31,220 nucleotides of DNA from Owenweeksia sp964619125. GTDB lineage: Bacteria; Bacteroidota; Bacteroidia; Flavobacteriales; Schleiferiaceae. A model generated the notes under the pieces. That model worked only from the letters and a program-made list of their open reading frames with translations, made no database searches and had not been told where the DNA came from. Each line of letters begins with the position of its first letter. The first letter of the stretch is position 1. Location: contig CAZUCA010000039.1 of assembly GCA_964619125.1 (NCBI GenBank), positions 1 to 31,220 of the forward strand, written 5' to 3'. The translations under genes were made by a program, and so were the position numbers. Of this stretch, positions 8,165 to 14,014 are shown piece by piece.

Positions 8165-9196
8165 ATGAAACTGCGAAGAATAGCATATCTCTGTGTGATT
8201 TTAGTGGCCTCGGTCATTATCCTTTCTTACAGTATGGATGTGCTGGTACCCTTTATCCTCGCTATCCTGCTGTGGTTTATCATCAAACAGGTGCGCCGGG
8301 GACTGCGGCAAATTGGCTGGTTTAAAAATCACAGCCCTTTCTGGTTGCAAACGGCCATATCCACCCTTTTGATTTTGGGAGTGGGCTTTTTACTGATCTC
8401 CATGCTGCAGAGCAACATTCGCAGCCTTTCCTTATCCCTTCCCACTTACGAAGACAATGTTATTCACATGATCGAGGAGATCAATGCACGCTGGGAAATT
8501 GACATTTTAAATTCGGCCGAAAACTATGCACATGATTTTGACTACGCCGATATTCTCAGGGCCCTGCTCAATGCCTTTACTTCCATCCTGGGCGATCTTT
8601 TTATGATTCTCATTTACCTGTTGTTTCTCCTGCTGGAGGAGAGCATCTTTCGCGAAAAACTCAAAGCCATCTATCCCACCGAAATCCAGTACCGGGCCTC
8701 GCAGCGTATGCTCAATAAAATCGACCGTTCTATCAGCAGTTATATCACTCTCAAAACTTTTGTGAGCTTCCTGACCGGCCTTTTGAGTTATATCGCCCTG
8801 GTTATAATCGGGGTAAAAGCAGCTGCCTTTTGGGCTTTCCTGATCTTTTTACTCAATTATATCCCGACCATCGGCTCGCTGGTAGCCACCGCTTTTCCGG
8901 TGATATTTGCCATTTTACAGTTCGGAGATTGGGTGCCAGCGCTCTATGTAATGATCATTGTTGGAGCCATTCAGGTGGTGATCGGCAATATTGTAGAACC
9001 CAAAGTGATGGGTAACTCCCTTAACATCAGCTCGCTCACTGTTATTCTCGCGCTTTCATTCTGGGGAGCACTTTGGGGTATCACCGGCATGATCCTTAGT
9101 GTGCCTATTACTGTTATCATGATCCTGGTTTTCTCAGAATTCCCCAGCACGAGGCCGGTGGCAATTCTGATGTCAGAAAAAGGAAATGTGAGCTAA
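8165..9196 (+). CDS. AI-2E family (UPF0118) membrane permease
   Basis: The 343-residue inner-membrane protein has two helices at the N-terminus and a third at about 61-80. A long non-membrane stretch (about 85-135) and four or five further helices follow. The conserved segment NYIPTIGSLVATAFPV and the loop VEPKVMGNSLNISSLTVILAL are family hallmarks. Members export varied small molecules; TqsA affects autoinducer-2 and others act in sodium/proton exchange, so the substrate here is unknown. The start is 16 bases after the T9SS gene stop and the stop is 8 bases before the next ATG, so it is probably co-transcribed with both. Confidence 0.88.
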   Translation: MKLRRIAYLCVILVASVIILSYSMDVLVPFILAILLWFIIKQVRRGLRQIGWFKNHSPFWLQTAISTLLILGVGFLLISMLQSNIRSLSLSLPTYEDNVIHMIEEINARWEIDILNSAENYAHDFDYADILRALLNAFTSILGDLFMILIYLLFLLLEESIFREKLKAIYPTEIQYRASQRMLNKIDRSISSYITLKTFVSFLTGLLSYIALVIIGVKAAAFWAFLIFLLNYIPTIGSLVATAFPVIFAILQFGDWVPALYVMIIVGAIQVVIGNIVEPKVMGNSLNISSLTVILALSFWGALWGITGMILSVPITVIMILVFSEFPSTRPVAILMSEKGNVS

Positions 9197-9204
9197 CACT
9201 ATTT

Positions 9205-9858
9205 ATGGAGAGAAAGGAAATTATCAATGAAACGGTTGCTTTTGTAATGACCCAACTGGCACAAGCCGAAGGTGGTCACGACTGGTTTCATGTGGAGCGG
9301 GTATGGCAAATGGCCAGTGAAATTGCCCGCGAGGAGAAGGTAGATATGCTGGTAGTGGAGTTGGCAGCCTTACTGCACGACATTGCCGACAGTAAATTTC
9401 ACCAGGGCAATGAAGAAGTAGGGCCGCAAACGGCACGCAAATTCCTGGAGTCACTTGATGTAGCGGAAGAAACCATAGCCCATGTAGTAAAGATTGTTGA
9501 GAACGTCAGCTTTAAAGGCGGCAATCACCCCCAGGATTTTAATTCACCTGAACTGGAAGTGGTGCAGGATGCCGACCGCCTCGATGCCCTTGGAGCCATT
9601 GGCATTGCCCGTACTTTCAACTACGGCGGACACAAGGGGCGCGCCCTTTACGATCCTGAGATCAAGCCCCGGTTGGATATGACCAAGGAAGAGTACAAAA
9701 AAAGTGACGCCCCTACCATCAATCACTTTTATGAAAAGTTGCTGCTGCTTAAGGATCGGATGAATACCGAAACCGGCAAGAGACTGGCGCTGCAGCGGCA
9801 TCGTTTTATGGAGGCCTTTCTGCGTCAGTTTTACGCCGAGTGGGAGGGGAAAAGGTGA
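9205..9858 (+). CDS. HD-domain phosphohydrolase (YedJ-like)
   Basis: The 217-residue cytoplasmic protein has the metal-binding HD layout: H25 and H29 in GGHDWFHVERVW, H58-D59 in ALLHDIADSKFH, and D122/D124 in VVQDADRLDALGAIG. The last motif is characteristic of the YedJ subgroup, and the whole chain fits this family in length. HD proteins of this group are metal-dependent phosphohydrolases or phosphodiesterases; the substrate is not known. The gene is 8 bases downstream of the permease and no promoter is apparent in between. Confidence 0.88.
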   Translation: MERKEIINETVAFVMTQLAQAEGGHDWFHVERVWQMASEIAREEKVDMLVVELAALLHDIADSKFHQGNEEVGPQTARKFLESLDVAEETIAHVVKIVENVSFKGGNHPQDFNSPELEVVQDADRLDALGAIGIARTFNYGGHKGRALYDPEIKPRLDMTKEEYKKSDAPTINHFYEKLLLLKDRMNTETGKRLALQRHRFMEAFLRQFYAEWEGKR

Positions 9859-9927
9859 GGAGTTAAATCCAAAACTATCAAAGATCAAACTCGCAGTTTG
9901 AATTACTGAGTAAGTGCCATCCCGGTA

Positions 9928-9959
9928 TTTTACGGTTTCTTTTATTGCCCTTACTTTTG
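9928..9959 (+). promoter_or_regulatory. Predicted promoter of the RidA-family gene
   Basis: TACTTTTG at 9952-9959 is a full match to TAnnTTTG. A T-rich -33 element (TTTT at 9928-9931) lies 20 bases upstream. The ATG of the RidA gene follows 16 bases after the box, giving a very short leader. Confidence 0.45.
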
Positions 9960-9975
9960 GGCAAAATTTAACGCC

Positions 9976-10389
9976 ATGAGCAAAGCGCCAAAACCGGTAG
10001 GACTGTACCCTTTAGCCCGCAAAGCGGGAGAACTCTTATTCTTAAGCGGGGTAGGTCCGCGCATTGCCGGCAGTGATGCCAATGATTCGGGCATACCCGG
10101 GCTGGAGCTCGATCACAATGGCAACTTCAAAAGCTTTGATTTCGAAGCCCAGGTGCACTCGGTGTTTGCCAACGTAAAGGCGATCCTTGAGGAGCACGGC
10201 AGCAGCTGGGACAAGCTGGTAGACATCCAGGTATTCCTGGTGGATATGAAGCGCGACTTCCACACCTTCAACCGCATTTACGCCGATTACTTTAAAGAGG
10301 TGGATCCCAAACCCTGCCGCACCACCATTGCCATTACTGCTTTGCCTACGCCCATTGCCATTGAGCTGAAGTGTGTGGCGAGTTTGTAG
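9976..10389 (+). CDS. RidA-family deaminase, possible 2-aminomuconate deaminase
   Basis: RidA (YjgF/YER057c/UK114) proteins are small trimers that hydrolyse reactive enamines and imines. The 137 residues contain GELLFLSGVGP, the trimer helix HSVFANVKAILEEHGSSWDKLVDIQVFLVDM, and the C-terminal PCRTTIAITALP with the substrate-carboxylate arginine. IAIELKCVASL then carries the conserved Glu. Unlike short RidA it has an insert of about 20 residues after GPR (IAGSDANDSGIPGLELDHNG), the pattern I associate with 2-aminomuconate deaminases of the kynurenine pathway. No other kynurenine gene is visible here, so the specific function is tentative. A repeat-rich spacer begins right at its stop codon. 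Confidence 0.85.
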   Translation: MSKAPKPVGLYPLARKAGELLFLSGVGPRIAGSDANDSGIPGLELDHNGNFKSFDFEAQVHSVFANVKAILEEHGSSWDKLVDIQVFLVDMKRDFHTFNRIYADYFKEVDPKPCRTTIAITALPTPIAIELKCVASL

Positions 10390-10561
10390 TTTTAAGCTGT
10401 AGTTTTAAAGGGGTAAAGTTTTAAGGTTGTAAACCTGCCCGGCTGATGCCAGTCAGACGGGGTTGCCTGCCCCGTGCGCCAGCACACAGAGGAGGGTTTT
10501 ATAGATTTAAGGTTGCCGGCTGAAACCAGTCAGACAGGGTTTTAAAGTGCTAATGTTTTAA
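10388..10561. repeat. Repeat cluster: GTTTTAA motifs and two copies of a 24-base repeat
   Basis: GTTTTAA occurs five times, three of them closely spaced as AGTTTTAA (10388-10395, 10401-10408, 10417-10424), then near 10539-10545 and 10555-10561. A 24-base unit starting GGCTGA, centred on CCAGTCAGAC and ending GGGTT occurs at 10441-10464 and 10518-10541 with 21 of 24 bases the same; each copy is preceded by TTTAAGGTTG. Between them ACGGGG-TTGCCTG-CCCCGT (10457-10475) can form a hairpin. No open frame of note is present. It looks like a degenerate, non-coding dispersed repeat array. Confidence 0.6.
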
Positions 10562-10563
10562 GG

Positions 10564-10600
10564 TCAGCCCGAGCGCAATCGAGGAGCAGGCTCTCGACCT
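10564..10600. repeat. Copy of a probable dispersed palindromic repeat (GAGCGCAATCGAGG type)
   Basis: The segment beginning GTCAGCCCGAGCGCAATCGA resembles the short 'GAGCGnAGTCGA' intergenic repeats I recall as frequent in Flavobacteriia genomes. Within it TCGAGGAGC and GGCTCTCGA are imperfect inverted arms. Only one copy is in this window, so its dispersed nature rests on memory and is not shown here. Confidence 0.4.
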
Positions 10601-10632
10601 GGCATCTCTATTTGTACTCGACCTCATAACTG

Positions 10633-10692
10633 CCGAAACCCTTCCCCACAGAGGTAGTGAGCCCGCCATAGAACTGCGGTAAGGGTTTACGG
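10633..10692 (+). other. Two-tier hairpin upstream of the DUF302 gene
   Basis: CCGAAACCCTT (10633-10643) can pair with AAGGGTTTACGG (10681-10692), with one extra base. Inside the 37-base loop CCGC (10663-10666) can pair with GCGG (10676-10679). It ends 32 bases before the DUF302 ATG at 10725. It could be part of the upstream repeat cluster or a leader structure. There is no T-run after it, so it is not an intrinsic terminator. Confidence 0.4.
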
Positions 10693-10724
10693 TTTAGAAG
10701 TAAGCCTTTCTAAAAACCCTCAGT

Positions 10725-11165
10725 ATGAAACCCATCATATTAAGTTTATTTTTCCTGTTAGGATTCGCGGCAACCGCCCAAAAGATGACCACACTAAAAA
10801 GTGAATTTACAGCCAGAGAAACCCAGGCCCGACTGGAAAAAATTATTAAAGAAAAAGGGTTATACCTTTTCGAAACGATCGATCATCAACGGGCTGCCTC
10901 CAAAGCGGAGCTCTCTTTGTCGCCCACTACCGTGGTGATGTTTGGTAATCCGAAAATGGGCACGCCCCTGATGCAATCCGATCCGCGCGTGGGGCTGGAA
11001 CTCCCCATGAAAATGCTCATTTTCGAAACCGCAGAAGGAGTATTTATTGGTTATCATGACCCGTTACTTCTTTCCGAAAGCTACCAGCTTTCAGAGCAGG
11101 AGGAACAGCTGAAAAAAATGAGTAAGGCTGTGGCTGACCTGGCCCACACTGCCACAAGCGAATAG
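10725..11165 (+). CDS. Secreted DUF302 protein
   Basis: The 146-residue protein starts with a signal peptide (KPIILSLFFLLGFAATAQ) and then has a single DUF302 domain. Its conserved core is FGNPKMGTPLMQ, then LELPMKMLIFE, and FIGYHDPLLL. DUF302 is a small alpha/beta domain of unknown function, found alone or in repeat, in the periplasm or cytoplasm. Here the signal peptide predicts the periplasm. The gene lies alone between a repeat-rich spacer and a convergent operon. Confidence 0.85.
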   Translation: MKPIILSLFFLLGFAATAQKMTTLKSEFTARETQARLEKIIKEKGLYLFETIDHQRAASKAELSLSPTTVVMFGNPKMGTPLMQSDPRVGLELPMKMLIFETAEGVFIGYHDPLLLSESYQLSEQEEQLKKMSKAVADLAHTATSE

Positions 11166-11250
11166 CAATTGACATTTTCTGATTGCACCTTAAGCAGTTG
11201 CCGTTGGATCTGACCGGATCTTGTGAGCGGCAGTTGATGTTTGAGGTAGC

Positions 11251-11285
11251 AAAAAAAAAGCCGCTCTCCTTTACAGACAGCGACT
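11251..11285 (-). terminator. Intrinsic terminator of the channel operon
   Basis: On the minus strand AGTCGCT (11285-11279) pairs with AGCGGCT (11265-11259), and after one mismatch three further pairs close a five-base loop. A run of nine T follows (11259-11251). It lies about 28 bases after the stop of the beta-propeller lipoprotein gene and closes the minus-strand operon. Confidence 0.85.
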
Positions 11286-11312
11286 CTTTAAAAATACAAT
11301 TCACTTTTTAGC

Positions 11313-12212
11313 TTAGTACTCCAGCTTATAGGCGCTAACCTTATTGCTGAAAAAGCGGGGCACCAGTACCAGGTTTTGCTCAGGTATAAAGCCGATATCG
11401 GCAGTTTGAATTTCATCAGCTGAACTGTCGAGCAGCTTAGTGGCTTTACCTTCGTCGATCAGCCAGATCTCACCCTGCCAGCGGCTGGCCAGAAAGGTGT
11501 CGTCATCGATAACCACCAGTCCGTCACCACCGGTTACCAGGTCGTTCATCGACTGCACCTTCTCATCGCTGCCCATTGAGAGCATGCCCCTTTTGCTGAG
11601 CATGTAAAGGGTACCGTTGTGGAAAGCGAGACCATTGAGGCCCTCCAGTCCTTCAAATACTGTCTTCACTTTGCCGTCCTGCATCTTATGCAGTTTGCCG
11701 GTGTTCATGTCTGAGAAATACACGGCGTTGTTGCCGATAGCCACGTCATTGAGAAACTCGGCATCATCCACATCCCAGCGGGTAGTGATCTCACCCTTGG
11801 GCATTTTTATTTCCAGGAGCTCGTCCACATTGGTCACATAGAGCATATCCTCCTTAATGGCCATCCCCTTGGGGGCATCGAGGCCGGTCACCCACTTCAT
11901 GTCGGCCACGCTGCCATCGGTGTTGAGAATGGAAATAAAACCCACATCATCCTTATCAGTAGGCTGACCGGCAATATTGCTCACATATAACTTACCATCG
12001 GCCGGGTTGTACAGCACCGATTCATTGGTGGTAAGAATGGTGTCAGTCTCCCAGGCCAAGGTGAGCTTGGGCTCCACTTTTTCCGCTTTCTTGTCTTGCT
12101 CCTGCAGACTATCCTGCCCGGTTGTTTCATCGCCGGCTTCGGGATTGGACTGGCCACAGCCTACCATCAGGAAACCAGCAGTAAAGAGGGGTAAAATTCG
12201 TTTTTTCATCAT
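11313..12212 (-). CDS. Beta-propeller lipoprotein (SMP-30/gluconolactonase-like)
   Basis: The 299-residue protein has a lipoprotein signal (KKRILPLFTAGFLMVGCG), with the modified cysteine at residue 19 from the first of two adjacent ATGs. A charged linker rich in Glu, Gln and Lys follows. From about residue 50 it is built of repeated strand units such as PADGKLYVSNIAG, EDMLYVTNVDELLEI, NNAVYFSDMNTGKLH and NGTLYMLSKRGML. This is the six-bladed propeller pattern of the SMP-30/gluconolactonase/strictosidine-synthase superfamily. No catalytic activity can be claimed. It starts 36 bases after the stop of the ion-channel gene and a terminator follows, so it is the last gene of that operon. A membrane-anchored propeller next to a ligand-gated channel suggests a shared role at the cell envelope, which is inference. 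Confidence 0.8.
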   Translation of the reverse strand: MMKKRILPLFTAGFLMVGCGQSNPEAGDETTGQDSLQEQDKKAEKVEPKLTLAWETDTILTTNESVLYNPADGKLYVSNIAGQPTDKDDVGFISILNTDGSVADMKWVTGLDAPKGMAIKEDMLYVTNVDELLEIKMPKGEITTRWDVDDAEFLNDVAIGNNAVYFSDMNTGKLHKMQDGKVKTVFEGLEGLNGLAFHNGTLYMLSKRGMLSMGSDEKVQSMNDLVTGGDGLVVIDDDTFLASRWQGEIWLIDEGKATKLLDSSADEIQTADIGFIPEQNLVLVPRFFSNKVSAYKLEY

Positions 12213-12248
12213 CCGTATAAGTATGGGTTAAGTTTTAATACACTACTT

Positions 12249-13298
12249 CTAATCTTCCTCACTGAGGTTTTTGAGGCGGTAACTCCAGCTATTGCTCTTG
12301 AGCGCCTTCACCACAAAGGGGTCGAGGTAAGCGCGCAATTTGCTCCCCTTCGGAAAAGCAAAACTATAGTAATCGGTTTTGAGGTTCTGACTGCTCAGTG
12401 CCAGTTCATCCAGTTTTAGCTGTTTAAGATGGTGCCTGAGAATGGGGCGGTCATAAACCACCACTTCCAGCTCATCATTGTCAACGGCCTTTAAGGCTTC
12501 TTCAATATTGTCATAGTTATCAGCCTCTACTCCAAAAAGACCGAGGTAATTGGCGCTGTTGCTACTGCGCACCACCCCTACTTTGTAGCGCTTCAGATCT
12601 TCCACTCCTTCGAGCTGGGCATCGAGGCTGGTTACGGTAAGCGCCGAGGCGATAGAGGCCGTTAATCCCGAAATCATCAGGATGGCGGCAAACATCCACA
12701 CAAAGCCCACAATGCGACCGCCCCGCGTCACCGGCGCCTTGTCGCCATAACCAACAGTGGTCATGGTCACCGCGCTCCACCAAAAGCCATCACCCAGGCC
12801 TTTAATACCCTTGCCAAACTGCTCTTTATTACGACGGTGCTCAAAAAACCAAATCAAAGCGCCAAAGATGAATATCACCGCCAGCAAAATACCCACCGCT
12901 GAAAAAAAACGCCAGCTGAAAACATTGTTGAACACCCCGTACCACATACTTTTCTGCTTGCGCACAAAGGCGGTCCCCGAGATGAAAAAGGGCTGCGAAA
13001 AGTCCATCACCTGCATCCTTTCCTCACTTACGGTTATGGGGTTGATAGACATATCCACCTCGCCGCTCTCCACCGCAGCCAACAAGGCAGCCAGCGTGGG
13101 ATATTGCCTGAACTCATAGCGCAGGTCAGCCTCATCCTCTACCAATTGCCAAAAATCAACACTAAGTCCGCGCGGGCCCCGCTCTCCCATTTCGATAAAG
13201 GGTTCCGATGGCTCGATGCCGATAACGATGGTGGAATCCTGGCCATAAGCAGCCAGGCTACTCATCAGGATGAGCAGTACAGGAAAAAGATTTCTCAT
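12249..13298 (-). CDS. Prokaryotic glutamate-receptor-type potassium channel (GluR0-like)
   Basis: The 349 residues have a signal peptide (1-19), then lobe 1 of a periplasmic amino-acid-binding domain (about 22-117). A membrane helix (about 129-152) and a pore loop with the potassium filter TTVGYGD (180-186) follow. A second membrane helix (about 195-220), lobe 2 (about 221-335) and a short C-terminus complete it. This split order is that of Synechocystis GluR0. NPITVSEERMQVMDFSQPF aligns without gaps to the AMPA-receptor lobe 1 segment that holds the ligand carboxylate, so P87, T89 and R94 correspond to GluA2 P478, T480 and R485. D283 in VVVYDRP sits where the amino-group acid lies. TASIASALTV after the pore matches the receptor's TANLAAFLTV. 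It should be an inner-membrane tetramer opened by an amino acid. The start overlaps the upstream reductase stop (ATGA), with AAAGGAG six bases before it. Confidence 0.9.
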   Translation of the reverse strand: MRNLFPVLLILMSSLAAYGQDSTIVIGIEPSEPFIEMGERGPRGLSVDFWQLVEDEADLRYEFRQYPTLAALLAAVESGEVDMSINPITVSEERMQVMDFSQPFFISGTAFVRKQKSMWYGVFNNVFSWRFFSAVGILLAVIFIFGALIWFFEHRRNKEQFGKGIKGLGDGFWWSAVTMTTVGYGDKAPVTRGGRIVGFVWMFAAILMISGLTASIASALTVTSLDAQLEGVEDLKRYKVGVVRSSNSANYLGLFGVEADNYDNIEEALKAVDNDELEVVVYDRPILRHHLKQLKLDELALSSQNLKTDYYSFAFPKGSKLRAYLDPFVVKALKSNSWSYRLKNLSEED

Positions 13299-13834
13299 TG
13301 ATCTCCTTTCTTCAGATATTTCAGTTGTACAATGCCGGTGTTGAAAGTAGTGGCTGACTCCAGCTCAAATTGGTGATCGCCCTGCGCCCCTTCAAAAAGC
13401 CGGATGCCTTCGTTCAATACAATGGGGAAGGTGCTGATAATCATTTCATCAATCAGTCCCTCCTTGAGAAAATAACCATTGATACGGCCACCGCCCACCA
13501 GCCAGATATCTTTTCCCTTTATCTTTTTAAGTCTCTTTACATGGCCGTTCACATCCTTTTTCACAAAGTGAACATGCTCATCCTTATCGCTCGCCGCACG
13601 GCGACTGTACACGAAGTTCTCTTTAGTGGAATAGGGAAAGGCAATATCCATTTTTTGGATATCGCGGTAAGTGTTACTACCCATCAACACCGTATCAATA
13701 CTATCGTAAAAGGCCCGGTAGCCATAATCGAGCTGATCGGGGTTACGATGATTCTCGAGCCAATCCACCCAGCCGTTGGGGCGGGCAATAAAGCCGTCGA
13801 GGGAGGTGGCGATATACAGTACTACTTTGCGCAT
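13295..13834 (-). CDS. Dihydrofolate-reductase-like RibD C-terminal domain protein
   Basis: The 179-residue protein belongs to the YyaP/YwjB-like group of the DHFR/RibD-C fold. It shows RKVVLYIATSLDGFIARPNG at the N-terminus, VLMGSNTYRDI for the nucleotide-binding region, DIWLVGGGRINGYFL with the GGG turn, and IDEMIISTFPIVLNEGIRLF. These proteins are probable NADPH-dependent reductases whose substrates are mostly unknown, and this one is not a true FolA. Its stop overlaps the ATG of the channel gene, so it is the first gene of a three-gene operon. The pairing with a glutamate-receptor-like channel is unusual, and nothing in the sequence explains it. Confidence 0.85.
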   Translation of the reverse strand: MRKVVLYIATSLDGFIARPNGWVDWLENHRNPDQLDYGYRAFYDSIDTVLMGSNTYRDIQKMDIAFPYSTKENFVYSRRAASDKDEHVHFVKKDVNGHVKRLKKIKGKDIWLVGGGRINGYFLKEGLIDEMIISTFPIVLNEGIRLFEGAQGDHQFELESATTFNTGIVQLKYLKKGDQ

Positions 13835-13981
13835 GGCCGCTTTGAAGGCTTAAAACTATAATTTTTCACAGCGCTTTCGAAATGGCCGCTACCCAAAAGA
13901 CGCGCCGGGCCTTAAATCAGCCCTGGTATTTTTACTTTTAATTGCTTTGTAGGCAAGCAAGCATTTGCCTGCCAGAATTCT

Positions 13982-13989
13982 TAACTTCG
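13982..13989 (+). promoter_or_regulatory. ileS: Predicted -7 box of ileS
   Basis: TAACTTCG followed by CAGCC is a common Bacteroidota -7 form (TAnnTTTG with one change). TTTG at 13964-13967 lies only 14 bases upstream, short for a -33 box, so only the -7 element is claimed. An inverted repeat (AGGCAA at 13951-13956, TTGCCT at 13965-13970) overlaps that region. Confidence 0.4.
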
Positions 13990-14014
13990 CAGCCATTTTT
14001 TAAACAAGTTTTGC

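Noticed and set aside
10388..10561. CRISPR array in the repeat cluster
   Set aside because: The repeats are few, short, unequal in spacing and degenerate, and no cas genes are nearby.
13295..13834. Trimethoprim-resistant dihydrofolate reductase (dfr/folA)
   Set aside because: The sequence follows the RibD C-terminal/YyaP-like pattern, not true FolA, so no drug-resistance claim is justified.
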